DNA from: Eucriotettix oculatus
Taxonomy: Eukaryota > Arthropoda > Insecta > Orthoptera > Tetrigidae
Reading direction: 5' to 3'
Length of the DNA stretch: 64,000 nucleotides
NCBI GenBank assembly: GCA_034510155.1
Contig: CM067377.1
Coordinates: forward strand, 218,020,910-218,084,909
The position numbers and the translations under genes are program-made. Positions 11,816 through 22,970 of the stretch are shown here, piece after piece (the stretch's first letter is position 1; each line of letters opens with the position of its first letter). The notes below the pieces were generated by a model. The model was not told where the DNA came from and ran no database searches. It worked only from the letters and a program-made list of their open reading frames with translations.

Positions 11816-12039
11816 AAGTTAACCCCTGATGACGTCGTCCTTTGTTAGCGTAAAATAGCTAAAGAGAAAAGTTAGACGAGCGCAGCCCTGATAACTATGT
11901 ATACATCCGTCAATTATTAACATTATTAGTTAAGGAAAAGAATCGTTTTCACGTAACATTCTAATAACATGTTAATATCCAGGGGTTTCCACGTATCTCT
12001 GCAGGTGAATTGTACAAATATAGTAAACAAAACCTTTGA

Positions 12040-14090
12040 ATTATGGAATCTTATCGATTAGCGCATTACGGACGTTATAATAGGGATGGAATCGTGGCTG
12101 ACATTTTCAGGCAGGACTACGTAGCGTTTAGACGGGACAGAGATGGAGTATTCATATGCGGCAAACAAAATATATAGCAAGGAGGGAAACCTTGGTACAT
12201 GATTAATATGAAATACCACTCGGTTGCCCGGGATAAACTCTGAGGGTTACAGACCTCCAAATACGGCCTTCAGGGGCTCATTAAATTGCGAAATTCAGTT
12301 GTAGGAAACGAGATCGTTGTCGAGGGAGAGGAGAGGACTTTAACGTCTAAACTGTGCGAAAAGCGTACAATAAAAGAAAAGTAAATATCTATAACAGGAA
12401 CAAACGTCTTCATCTTAACAAAAAGTTAGTCGAAGCCAAGAAAACTGCCCAAGAATTTTATTTAATAAACCTGCTTGAAGAGGGAGGTAATGGATGGGGA
12501 AAATTCTATAAGCATATTCGAAGGCGCAAGAGTAATAAGAGCGTTGTTCCGCCGCTAAAAGATCTAGACGAAGCAATCATAGCCAACAGGTTTGCTGACT
12601 ACTTTGCCTCGGTATTCTGGGAAAACTAAACATCTTAATCTCTCTTCAAAATGAATGCTAGTAACTCACGAAGTAATATTAGACAGCATAAGTCTCATAA
12701 GTGATCTGGCCCGGATGTGATTTCGGGAGAAGTGCTACAATTAGGAGGGAAGCCATGATTACGTACCTCATGCGGCTATTTCTAATATCTATTAACAATT
12801 GTGATGTTCCAGACGACTGGAGAAAGGCGACTGTAGTTCCCATATTTAAATCAGGTGCGCGATCGGGAACGAGTAATTAGAGGTTAGCCTCACGTGTGTC
12901 ATGTGATAGGAACGCTTCATAGCTGAATATGATGCGTAATAAGTGGCTTCAGGCAAGTGGCAAGATCTCATCAGGGAGCCTGGAGAGAGAATAGACGAGG
13001 CTATAAACATTGATTTCTCTGAAGCCTTCGACGCATGATCTATTATTAACTAAGTTAAAAAATACTGGCATAGATTTTCGGGTACTCAAGTGGTTTTGGG
13101 AAATTTTAAAAGATCTCCACTCAGAGTTGGCTTCAATGACAAATCACGTCAGGGGAAGGGAAGTGTGATCGGCCCACTCATCTGGCTTTTAACAATCGGT
13201 ATAAAATCAGAGAACAAAAGCAAAATTTCTGCAGATTGACAAAATTTACCAATGGTCATTTAGAAATATTTTACTACGACTGAAAAAGAAATAGAAATGT
13301 CCCTCCCACTTGATATAAAATGGGAAACGAAGTTGTAACGGAGTCAAATAACTGTAAATATCTTGGGATCACGATTACTAAAGATATAAATTGGGGTAAT
13401 GAGGTGAGGCAGCGAGGTAAAGGGTCTTGAGGAAAAGCACGGGAAAAACCAAGATTTCTGCTTAGACAACAGAGGCTGGTCAAGACAATTTTAGAATATG
13501 AGGTAACGTGCTGGGATCCATATCAAATTGAACACACACTAGCGTTAGATAAATACAAAAACGGGCTGAAAAGATGTTTGGAGGTCAGGTGATTCGAGAA
13601 CCATCCTCACGAGAATATAGAATTTCTGAGTAATAGAAGGAAAAATGCGGGGTTGTGCGAAATATATAAAGAGTGAAGCACACAGGGCCTGGAAAGAAAT
13701 AACAAACCATCTTGCGGCGTCGAATTATATTTCTAAAAATGACCACTCGTTCAAAATTAAAGAAAAAGGGCAACAACGTACAGACGTAAGAAAATTTTCA
13801 TTTGTAAATAGGCGATTGTAATTCCTTCCTTGCCTCCTGCAGAAATACTCACGACTTAAATCATTTAGGAATAGGCTAAGGAAACTTCAGTGAATAGTAT
13901 AAAATTTTTTTAAGAATCAGTGCAGTGAAGTAATTTTTATGTGGCTCCTTTCTTTTATTTTTCAGATAAAAAACTTCAAATAAATATTCTTCCTTACTGT
14001 AAATTTTTTGTATTAGTGTTTTCTTTGTATATAGCTGCAGCCACCACAGGGCAAATAACAGCCAAGTAATAATAATAATAAATAATAATA
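12040..14090 (+). mobile_element. CR1-like LINE, decayed, near full RT length
   Basis: A non-LTR retrotransposon of the CR1/Jockey type. Left to right: decayed endonuclease text (FRRDRDGVFICGKQ near 12130), a basic linker with an open frame at 12354-12629 ending NRFADYFASVFWEN, then RT segments SGPDVISGEVLQLGG (about 12705), DDWRKATVVPIFKSG (about 12810), INIDFSEAFDA (about 13000) and NCKYLGITITKDINWG (about 13350). A C-terminal RTDVRKFSFVNR comes near 13785, equivalent to the FS.V.R..WN.LP end of such ORFs. The element finishes in a (TAATAA)n tail at about 14065-14090, typical of CR1-type 3' ends. Stops and frameshifts are frequent, so it is inactive. Confidence 0.8.
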
Positions 14091-14310
14091 GCTACATTCG
14101 TAAACGCATATGTGATTGTGGAAAATTACATTTCTTAAAAACTGACGGCATGGACCTTACTTCATATAAAGAAAAGGCAAATGTGTTGAGCGAGTATTTG
14201 GTTTCTGTCTTTACCATATGTAACGGTACATACACGGTAACAAAATGTCACTCCGAATCTGAAAACTTCCATTTCACGGAAGGAGAATTAGTCAATTAAA
14301 AAAATGCGTA
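14091..14310 (+). mobile_element. Second CR1-like LINE fragment (linker before RT)
   Basis: Directly after the tail of the previous element a frame reads GKLHFLKTDGMDLTSYKEKA, then NVLSEYLVSVFTICNG and NFHFTEGELVN. This is the segment just before the RT of CR1-like LINEs (EKA..LN.YF.SVF, then F...E). It parallels the ANRFADYFASVF region of the element at 12354-12629, so it is a separate fragment rather than a continuation. It is cut off before the RT. Confidence 0.6.
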
Positions 14311-15930
14311 TCCTTACCCTAAGAATTGCGACGGACAAAAGCCGTGACGCAGGTGATTGGTGCCGTGTGAGAATAGTGGATTGCGTGTTCTGCAAAGTTC
14401 CAACATCGGGAGATTGCGACCCAGTTGGGTCACGTGATGCTGTTTCTTCAATATGGACGAAAGGCAGATTTGTGAGCAGTGGTGGATATCGAAACGATAG
14501 AGAAGATGGACGTCGGAATGTTGTCACTAATATTTTGAGAAGGCTGATGTAGGTAAATTTTGAGAAGAGTGGAACTAATAACACGTTGGCAGCACTAAAG
14601 TTGTGTAATGGGGGTGGTGGTCGGTGGAGACCTGCAAATTAATAGGAGGGCCTGATCCAAATCCTCCGCAACGCCTTTCATTAGACGTGCCAGTTTTTCT
14701 TCTTCGCCCATGTTTGGGTTAGCTGTTGGGATGTATGTATGATTGGGCGTTCTCGTCACTTTTCAGTTCTTCTGTTGCCTGTCGAACATGACACTCAGAA
14801 AAATTCCCCAACTTGTTCAAGGGTTCCCTGTGGTTCAGTCGGTTTTGAAACAGGCGCAAAATTCGGTACTCAAACCTTGGTTTTCCGGCTTTGTCGAGGC
14901 CTAATAGGAACCACTGGGTGTTAATTGTAGATGTAGGATCGTCAGATAGAGTAGAGTAACACACATACGTTTATTTAACGACGAAGGCTCATAACTCCGA
15001 TTCGGAGTTTTTTTTATGGAAACGCATTTTATCTAAAGGGAAGAGAAAGTTAGACGTTCATCTCATAGAAGGGAATACAGAGAGTCCCACCATCTTATTA
15101 CTAATTTAAGAAATGACGAAACTATTACATACGTGCAGCAGAAATTAACAAATTAGTACCTCGCAAGTCCAGCAAGTGACAGCAGAAGTTAGACTGATAA
15201 CAACACTCAGCTATGTAAGAAATATATATTGTTTTTTTCAAATTTTATTAAAAAAATTATACAATAATTTATTATTTATTAATTTAATATGGTTTTGTTA
15301 TGTCAACACTAGTATATATTATATTCTATATTTAATCCTTTATAATTTACCATTCTTTTCTGTTAATTAAAAACAAACGTTTAGTTGTAGTTTTCAGCAT
15401 CTATTCTATGAGTGTCTTGCTTCACTCTACAGTCATTTTATTCATGTCTAGTGTCTCAACTGTGTGCTCTAATAAGTTACGGTCTTATTTCTTTAACTCG
15501 TCCAATTTAGATATAGTAAACTTTCAAGAAATTAGATGTCATCTCCCTCATCACTTTCAATCTGTAGCATTTAACTTTGTCTCTTTTCAATATCTTCTTT
15601 GTTCAACTGTGCGGTCGGGAAGGGATACTTCCTTGTTGCGTCGTGGAGTGGAATATTCCTCTGCCACTAAGGAACACTCATATCCATCACAACTGCAACG
15701 TTTTCTAGTCGGAGATTGAATCTTCTCCTCTTAGATTCTCCTCCTAAAACAAAGGTTATTTATGACATTTCAGTGTTTTTTTGAAAGCATGCTCATATCT
15801 CTACTTCAAGTATTATAATAAGTCGCAAATTTAAAAAATGAAAACAAGGATTCTTCTGTGCATTATATAGCTGTGGCGTTTGTCTCAACAACAAAGTATT
15901 ATAAATAAGGGAATTTTTTTCATGAAAAAG
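14311..15930. other. No recognised gene
   Basis: Open frames of 60-103 codons occur on both strands at 14288-14584, 14719-14964 and 15408-15719. None shows a motif I know, and overlapping frames open on both strands point to chance. The stretch 14640-14960 is of higher GC and may be an unnamed repeat. Confidence 0.3.
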
Positions 15931-15934
15931 GGTA

Positions 15935-16215
15935 GTTAAATTTAAATATATTGAATTTAATTTTGATTATAAAATTGAAACTTCGGTACAAAATTGTATA
16001 TAATTATTTTAATGCAAGTATGCAAAATAACTCAAATTAAATGTTTTACAATAAATTAACGGATATTAAATTAAAGTTGTCCTAGCAGGAGTAATCCTAT
16101 AATGACTAGTTTCGGAAACGCGGGCGGAAATTGGAGAGATTAAAATAAAAAGGTGAAGTAAAATAATCGCACTTCAAAATAGAGAATGGTTAATGTCTGT
16201 ACTCCGGAATAAAAG
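15935..16215 (+). repeat. Family C repeat, copy 2
   Basis: Partner of 11545-11815 in direct orientation, with ordered similarity blocks such as AATAACTCAAA and CACTTCAAAATAGAGAATGG. Diverged; no terminal structure seen. Confidence 0.4.
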
Positions 16216-16219
16216 TGTT

Positions 16220-17560
16220 TGGATGATGTGCCTAGTGGCCAGTTCCTAAACAACATTCCTGTGCGCCACTCGGAACACTATTAAACTAGATTATTTTTGC
16301 TTTGTCGACGAAGTATTTTACCTATATTATTATTTAATTGAATGTGTGGGAAACAAGGCACCACATGACTGACTTTGATCACACAATGTAATACGAACAA
16401 AAGTTGTAGTTTAATTTTTATTATAAGTTTTATTAACCTTTTTATGGGAAGCTTTCGACATATGCCAGAGTCATCTACTGTTGAAACGGAAAATTAATTC
16501 AAACATTTTAAATTAAAATTACATATTATAAAATTAATTTTGATGAAAATTTCTTTTTTAAACTACTGTAACATACACACCTCCATTTATTTATATACGT
16601 TGTTTAATATAAAGATTTATCATGTTTCCGCGGAATGTACATGATTCAGGTTGTATCGAAGTTCAACGTTCCTGTACTTGCTGAAACATACAACCATGAA
16701 TCGTTTAAATATTACATTGAATTTTTATATCAAATAAGTCCAAACAGTAAATTTTGAAACTCCGAAATTTATCAAGTCGCTAAAAATGTCGACGACTTTC
16801 ATTAGATTAAAATAGACTTGTTGAATCTTTAACAACATTATCTGATAAGTGTGCATCCGAAAAGAAATTATGGTATATATAACTATAACTTTGTGTAACG
16901 TTTTGATATGTCATCACTTTCTTAAAAGTTATGTAACGTACATTAAATATTAAAAACAAATTAAAATCAAAATATTTTTCATAATGTACCATTTTTATAC
17001 ATTTTTTTTCTGCTATACAATTAATTAGGCTCCTTAATTGTAGATGACTAAGGCATATTCCGAAAGTATTTCTTCAACTTTTTAGTAAATTTGGTAATGA
17101 AAATTAAGATGCAAAATTCCTTTTATTAAATCTTGTGACTGATCGAAAACCACGGGATTTTATAATTGTACAGATGCATTGAATTAATTCCCCCAAAATT
17201 ATTTTATTTAGAATCGTGATTTCATCTTTAGTCACAGGTAATATATCCGAAACACTTATTCATTTATGATCTTATTTAAATATTAAATTTGTGTTTTGTT
17301 CAGTATTTACTGTAATCCTGTTAGACATTATGACACATGCCTATGGTTTATAGGTATAACAAGTTGCGTTCAATTTTATCTAAAAAAAATTGCCCATTTT
17401 GCTAAAAAGAATATAATAATTCTGTAAAATGGAAATTTTCTTAATGCATTTATGGCTCGTGTATTGATTAGTAATATACACCATCGAAATAAAGTCTGTA
17501 TAATGTAAATAAAGATTTTACCTTTAAAATATATTTAAATTTTTTTGCAAGGTTTTTACA
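16220..17560. other. AT-rich stretch, no gene seen
   Basis: No ORF with recognisable content on either strand. No clear repeat. Confidence 0.4.
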
Positions 17561-17562
17561 TA

Positions 17563-17990
17563 AAAAATTAGAAATCAAATTTGTAAGTCGCATTCGAGTC
17601 TGAGTCAATCCACGCCAAGTGGTCCAGAAAAAGGAAATTGATTGCTCAACTACCCAGAAAAAAATTAATATGTGTTCGGACTTTCCCCCGTGATTTTTCA
17701 GTTAAAAACTAATTTTGTTACATTTATATTGTGTCTGGTTGAATAATGACCAACGCTTTTGTTTTTCGAGTTCGCAGGTAGTTCCTCACTTATTCACAAC
17801 TGTGTTGTTGTCTTTTCAAAGCAACTTTATCGTGTTCAGTACGTTCGGTCCTCTATTTACGTGTCTAATATTATTGTTTCATGTACTCTGTATAACTCGA
17901 AGTTGTCCATTCCAATGAAGAAAATTCTATTTCAAGAAGAAGCAAGTTTGTGAACCTCAATATTTTTCATGGCTTTACACATAATGTTAC
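17563..17990 (+). repeat. Family D repeat, copy 1
   Basis: Nearly the same sequence as 33549-33963, in the same orientation. Shared landmarks are GTAAGTCGCATTCGAGTCTG, AAGTGGTCCAGAAAAA, GGTTGAATAATGACCAACGC, CGCAGGTAGTTCCTCA, GAAGTTGTCCATTCC and GGCTTTACACATAATGTTAC. I estimate 85-90 percent identity by eye, with short indels. It ends exactly where the TA microsatellite begins. The open frames in it (17715-17918, 33696-33890) are not convincingly coding. Confidence 0.85.
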
Positions 17991-17992
17991 AA

Positions 17993-18050
<58 letters not shown>
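17991..18050. repeat. (TA)n microsatellite inside an inverted repeat
   Basis: About 58 bases of alternating T and A with one interruption near 18016. It is flanked by ATGTTACA on the left (17984) and TGTAACAT on the right (about 18052), so the whole can extrude as one long hairpin. TATATATTGTAACAT also ends the foldback element at about 22175-22189. Confidence 0.85.
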
Positions 18051-18054
<4 letters not shown>

Positions 18055-18480
18055 AACATGAAAAGTTACGATGAACAATGCGGGCCAGCTTGCGAGTTGC
18101 AATTGTCGCAACTCGGGCCAACAATGGAGTCTGGCGAGACTTGAGCAGTCGTCATGGGGTAGTGGAAGGAGAAGGATGTGAATGACCACGCCCTGTAGTG
18201 ATAATTTTTCTCATGTTCTGAAATGGATTAAAGCTATTATAATCCACTTTTGGTATTTTTATTAAAAAAATACCTGGCACCCAAAAAGCATTTAAATCCT
18301 CGAATACGGAGGAACGCCGGATCGTCTACAATATATATTTATGTAGAATCATGGGCCAACGTATAGACTAAAAGTATTGTTTAAGGTTGATTCCGAAGAC
18401 CCAACATTTCCTCTGGATTTTCTTGTCTGAGAAAAGCTGATCCACTGTCGATCTTCCTTCCGGAACCCTGCCTCGTATAC
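18050..18480 (-). mobile_element. Foldback element, half copy (minus strand)
   Basis: The reverse complement of 18118-18478 matches 21552-21908 almost base for base: the sequences around TTTCTCAGACAAGAAAATCC, ACGATCCGGCGTTCCTCCG, TTTTTGGGTGCCAGGTATTT, AAAAATACCAAAAGTGGATT and ACTACCCCATGACGACTGC are shared. At 21.5 kb this is the left arm of a long inverted repeat. Here only that arm plus a different centre remains. No transposase is encoded. Confidence 0.85.
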
Positions 18481-18655
18481 CTCCTAAAATAGGTGAAGGT
18501 GTCTCGGCATATGAGAACTTTGATAAAAAATACCCAGAGAGAGTGCGAGGAGGCATTCCCGACTGATCAGGTAAGCCCCGCAGTCACTCTGGGCTGAAGC
18601 GTCTGCAGCAGAGGAAACTCCCGCAGCGCCTAACCTGCGTCTGCTGTTTTTTTTT
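18481..18655 (-). repeat. Family A, minus-strand copy with 5' part
   Basis: The reverse complement gives GCGGGAGTTTCCTCTGCTGC, then CAGAGTGACTGCGGGG, an ACTCTCTCTGGGTATTTTT segment, and AAAGTTCTCATATGCCGAGA ending at CTATTTTAGGAGGTATACGA. It matches the start of the copies at 38860 and 44640. At AGGAGGTATACGAGGCAG it switches into the foldback arm. The same GGATACGAGGCAG junction occurs at 21552, so the fusion was copied with the foldback sequence. Confidence 0.75.
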
Positions 18656-18939
18656 GTCGCGCCGTTATGTCTTTATTTTATTGCCCCTGGTTCAAATTAT
18701 GTCTCGTTTCTTTTGAATCCGCGCCGACAAAAGTCCAACGAGCAGATAAGTTAGACAGAAATAAAAGTTACTTTTATAATGAGGACAAGTCATGTCCTTT
18801 CATACAGCCACAGCCAACAATGATGTCTTTGTCGAATGGTTAATAATGCACACAACCCGGGGCGATGATTCACAGTCCCTTAATCGGGAAAAAAAATATA
18901 CTGTAACCATAAATAAGTACACCTTTAAAAATCTAACTT

Positions 18940-19830
18940 TTGGCAAGTAAGCAACATCTTGTTGCGGTATTCAGTCGCAAGACCGGTCTGGTGCAACCCT
19001 TTAAGCCAACCTATATTCTGCAAGCCTTTTCATATCTCGCACATCCCCAATCCTCGTTATCTTGCAAAGCGTATTCCATCCTAGGCTTCTCTCTTTTCTT
19101 CTTACCACACACACCTGCATCCGATGCAAATTTTACAAGACTATCGTTTCTATAAATGTATCCCTTCTCTTGGCCATCGTTCTCTCTTCTCAACAACTCA
19201 TTCTCCTATAGCAACGCATTTCAAAGGCATCTGTTCTTTTCATTTCTATCGTTCACTTTTCCCACCCACACATCTCTACGCTCCATACGTGTAATTTTAG
19301 CAACCATATTCTAATATTAACTTTCATATTACTCGCAACTAAATTCCTCTTCCGTTCATGTGCTGCCTTACTCTGTACGTCTTCTATGCTTCTGCCATCC
19401 CTAGTTATTACGCTTCCCAAGTAGAAGAATTCCTTAACCTCCCACACTTAACATCCTTTGTTATTCAACTGTTTCCCACACTACACTGCATTGCCTTTAT
19501 TTATCCTAATTGTTGTACATTTTCTGCAGGACCACGTTTATGACATGTATTATGGTCTTCTTCTAATACTACAATATAGTTGGCAAAACGTAGTGTTTTT
19601 ATTTCTGCTGCTTACAGTATGATTCCTTTTCCATATTTCCTTTTAACTTTCTTCATCCCCTGTTCTATGTATATATAGCATGGGCTCAGCCTGCAAACTT
19701 GTTTTACTCGTTCCCTAATTGCTGCTTTCCTTTCTTGTGACGAAACAACTACTATTGTACTGGTTCCTAATCCGACGATGCTCACGAATCCATTTACATT
19801 AGTCCGCTAAAGTATTAGTAGAACCCACTA
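18940..19830 (-). mobile_element. LINE fragment, RT end and downstream (minus strand)
   Basis: On the minus strand there is a decayed RT end: text equivalent to YIEQGMKKVKRKYGKGIIL, then KTLRFANYIVVLEED (where the active-site FADD box reads FANY, about 19585-19600). After it come VVLQKM, VKEFFYLGSVITRDGRSIED and the wording shared with 53895-54600. The same family is found at 9190, 20670, 31540 and 35280. Stops and the altered active site show it is dead. Confidence 0.75.
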
Positions 19831-19844
19831 CTCCCCGACCTACC

Positions 19845-20095
19845 TGATGCATGTTTTTCCCTGCCTCACCTTTAGGTGAAACTCCGGGTAGAATCCTTAC
19901 ACTATGGCCCTGAGGCCTGTGAGAGTTTCTCCCCAGAGTGACTGCGAGGCTCACCCTCTCTTGTTTTTTTTAATCAAAGTTCTCATATGTCGAAAAAATC
20001 TTCACGTATTTTGAGGGGTCTAAATTTTGGGCCTTTGGAAGGAGTTGTCCTCCGATTCCATTAAATCAGTCGACCAACTGCATCTTAAAACTAGT
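19845..20095 (+). repeat. Family A, rearranged partial copy
   Basis: Contains CTACCTGATGCATGTTTTTC, TTTAGGTGAAACTCCGGGTA, then jumps back to CCCAGAGTGACTGCGAGGCT, AAAGTTCTCATATGTCGA and GGAGTTGTCC, ending in a CCAACTGCATCTTAAAACTA segment. The order is permuted relative to other copies, so two truncated copies are probably joined here. Confidence 0.65.
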
Positions 20096-20660
20096 GTTTC
20101 ACGAACAGCGTTACGCAGGATTAATTTATGTTGTAATTTTTTTTATTTATTTTTGGTAAGGCACGATTTTTAATTACGTAAGTCAAACTTTCTCTAATTA
20201 TTAAATTTGCCGTTATTCCGTATTCTATTTCCTAGTTTCAAAAATAATGATATAATTAAACCAAATGAACGCTGCGACGGAAGGTTATTTTAACTCTGTA
20301 ACGGGAAATCTGCTTTACGGAAAAGTTTCTGAGCCTTGATTCGCTTCTCACACTTGCCCTTGCCCCACACCTCATGCTTTGCCGTGTGAACTTGTTATCG
20401 ACAAGTTTTCAAATTAGTTAAAACTTTAAATAACGTGTATATGACTTTTTATCCTACCCAGAATCTTTAATTTACAGGTTTCCGCGAAACATTAAAGAAA
20501 AGAAACGAAATGAAAAACAGGGATTTGAAGGAGTTTTGATGAGCTCCCTTTAACTTTTCCAATGTTTGTGAATTTTAGCCACACCCCACACTCTCTCTCT
20601 CTCTCTCTTTCTCCCCCTCCCCCCTTTTCATTTCCTCATTACAAGCGTAGAGATCTTACT
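20096..20660. other. No gene; CT-rich microsatellite at 20591-20632
   Basis: AT-rich DNA followed by (CT)n merging into C-rich text at 20591-20632. A frame open at 20562-20810 only reads through this low-complexity run. Confidence 0.5.
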
Positions 20661-20669
20661 TCTTCTCCT

Positions 20670-21003
20670 GCAAGTATGATTCCTTTTCCATATTACGTTT
20701 TAACTTTCTTCATCGCCTGCTCTATATATTACTTAAACAGCATGGGCGACAGACTGCATCCTTGCCTTACTCCTTTACTATTACGGAATTTTTTTTCCTT
20801 CATCTTATAATTGTTGCTGCCTACCTTCTGTAGAGATTATATATAAGCCTCCTTTCTCGATATTTTATTCCTCTGCTCTTCAAATTCCTTACAAGATTGT
20901 TCCGTGTTCACATTATTAAACGCTTTTACTAAATTCCATGAACGTAGCCTGGTTTTTTCGTTATCCTGTCTTCTAAAATTAGGGGAAAAGTCAATATTGA
21001 TTC
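20670..21003 (-). mobile_element. LINE RT fragment (minus strand)
   Basis: The minus strand reads EDRITKKPGYVHGI near 20930-20970 (the strand entering the FD.V palm motif). It is followed by text equivalent to EEQRNKISRKEAYI and, after frameshifts, QGCSLSPML-like and ATKKVKT-like pieces with KGIILA near 20680. These are the RT positions before the FADD box. It is one of several fragments of the same LINE. It ends abruptly where family A begins. Confidence 0.7.
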
Positions 21004-21004
21004 C

Positions 21005-21362
21005 CCTGTCCCTACATACTTTTGGATCAGTCGGCCAACTGCCTCCTGAAACTGGTGGAGACACGGAGAAGGGAATGCTGCGTCCCCACAGCAGACTCGT
21101 CTCCCGTCATTCACAGGGAAGGGCGTGAGAATAGTAGCCAATGCCCGACCTACCTGATGCAGGTTTTCTAGGGTTTTCCCTGCATCTCTTTAGGTGAAAC
21201 ACCGGGTAGGATCCTTAAACCATAGCCCGGGGGCCCTAGTCAACCTTTGCTAGGCTACCTTGCTCTACCTTCCACATCCCCCCTTTTCAATTCCCTTCCT
21301 ATGCTATTAAAGGGGAGTTGCCTGTTTCAGGATCACCCTCATGTAGCCTGTTAACAAAAAAA
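21005..21362 (+). repeat. Family A, well-preserved 3' two-thirds
   Basis: One of the cleanest copies: CAGTCGGCCAACTGCC, GGAGACACGGAGAAGGGAAT, CCACAGCAGACTCGTCTCCC, CCCGACCTACCTGATGCAGG, TCTTTAGGTGAAACACCGGG, CTATTAAAGGGGAGTTGCCT, TCATGTAGCCTGTTAAC and then a run of A at 21355-21364. The oligo-A end marks the 3' terminus. The block abuts LINE RT text on its left. Confidence 0.85.
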
Positions 21363-21394
21363 AAATATTTTGCGTGCAGGGGAATTCACGCACG

Positions 21395-21485
21395 CAAGTA
21401 AAATATATAATAAAGTTAAAACTGAATATGGAAAATGAATCATTCCGCAAGGAGAAGAAATAAAAACCCCTGCACTTTACCGAAG
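21395..21485 (+). mobile_element. LINE RT scrap
   Basis: AAAGTTAAAACTGAATATGG, GCAAGGAGAAGAAATAAAAA and CCCCTGCACTTTACCGA match the sequence just before the FADD box of the LINE at 35510-35590. Short and broken. Confidence 0.55.
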
Positions 21486-21549
21486 CTTTGCTGTTTTACA
21501 AATCTTTTAAGAATAATAATTAAATTAATCAAGTGCTGAAAACGTAATT

Positions 21550-22190
21550 GGAGGATACGAGGCAGGGTTCCGGAAAGGAAGAGGATCAGCTTTTCTCAGA
21601 CAAGAAAATCCAGAGGAAATGTTGGGTCTTCGGAATCGACTTTAAACAATACTTTTAGTCTATACGTTGGCCCATGATTCTACATAAATATATATTGTAG
21701 ACGATCCGGCGTTCCTCCGTATTCCAGGATTTAAATGCTTTTTGGGTGCCAGGTATTTTTTTAATAAAAATACCAAAAGTGGATTATAATAGCTTTAATC
21801 CATTTCAGAACATGAGAAAAATTATCACTACAGGGCGCGGTCATTCACATCCTTCTCCTTCCACTACCCCATGACGACTGCTCAAGTCTCGACAGACTCC
21901 ATTGTTGGCACGAGTTGCAATTGTTGAGGAACTGACGCAACCCGGGCCAACAATGTGGTCTGGCGAGACGTCATGGGATGATAGGAGAAGCAGGTTGTTG
22001 TGTCGGCGGGACGCCAGAGAAGGACCACGTCCTGCAGAAATAATTATTTTTCATGCTCTGATTGAAATTAAAACTATTAAAATCAATTTTTGGTGTTTTT
22101 ATGAAAAATACCTGGCGCCCTAAAGGAATTAAGAAATCCATGAATACAGAGGAACGAGGGTTCTGCTATATATATTGTAACATTATATAT
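21550..22190. mobile_element. Foldback element with two long inverted arms
   Basis: The left arm (about 21692-21908) and right arm (about 21948-22182) are inverted copies of each other. Matching pieces include GTTCCTCCGTATTC versus GAATACAGAGGAAC, GGTGCCAGGTATTTTT versus AAAAATACCTGGCGCC, CACCAAAA/TACCAAAAG, and CCAGACTCCATTGTTGGC versus GCCAACAATGTGGTCTGG. The spacer is about 40 bases. Arm identity is perhaps 75 percent by eye. The left arm and its flank are duplicated in inverted orientation at 18118-18478. There is no coding capacity, so mobilisation in trans or simple hairpin-driven rearrangement would be needed. Confidence 0.8.
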
Positions 22191-22194
22191 ATAG

Positions 22195-22970
22195 TTAGTG
22201 ACGTACCATGTACAAATTACATGCCTTTGCAATGGTATTTTTTAATTTGTTTCAAAGTTAGAGTTACACTATCTCGGTATAGCAGGCAAATATATATCTG
22301 AAGTTCTACACTTAATTGGATTTTATAGTATCAAACTACAGCAGAAATTTCAACTTTGAAATAAGAATTCCTTTAAGACAGCAAGAAATGCTTGAATATT
22401 TCCCTGAACTAGTTAATTAATACAAAACTGTAAAATAAGTTTTTAATGTTGATATATAATTACGTGTCTGGTCAATGAGGTGAATTACAAGAGAGTTTCT
22501 TTCATCAATATACTTTTTATTAGCTCCTAAACATGGCATTCTTTTGTACTGAACTCCTTGTTCCTGGGGGGTTGTCAAAATATAATATGTCGTAATTTGT
22601 CTTGATGATATACGTTGTTCATGTCTGTCCTTCATAAATGCGTGTAACTGTGTCTTTAGCTTGAAGTGTCAATCATATCCAACCCTCCTAAATTATTTAC
22701 TTCAGGCATGAAGCCTCCATAGGAAAAGGTACAACAACCTCTTCTTTCCCACTAGATAGTTATATTAATATGTAGTGATCAATTTTACATTGTATAAAGC
22801 TGTAATGGGCTTTGTATATTTCAGGATTGTACAATTGAACACATGTCTAAGAATTTGTCACAGAGACCGTGGCTCAGAATAATACAGTGTAGGAACTTGA
22901 GTCGTACAATTCAAAGCTGAAACCTGAGGGAATTAATGAAAATTAACTATTAGATTCGTAAAGTCTGTGT
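22195..22970. other. No gene assigned
   Basis: Moderately AT-rich DNA. It may include introns or degraded upstream coding sequence of the feature at 23216-23396, but I could not identify an exon with confidence. Confidence 0.3.

Noticed and set aside
17932..18189. Minus-strand frame with an Ile/Tyr repeat
   Set aside because: The repeat is the TA microsatellite in translation, and the rest is foldback arm.
20562..20810. Ser/Leu/Pro-rich plus-strand frame
   Set aside because: It reads through a CT microsatellite into antisense LINE sequence.
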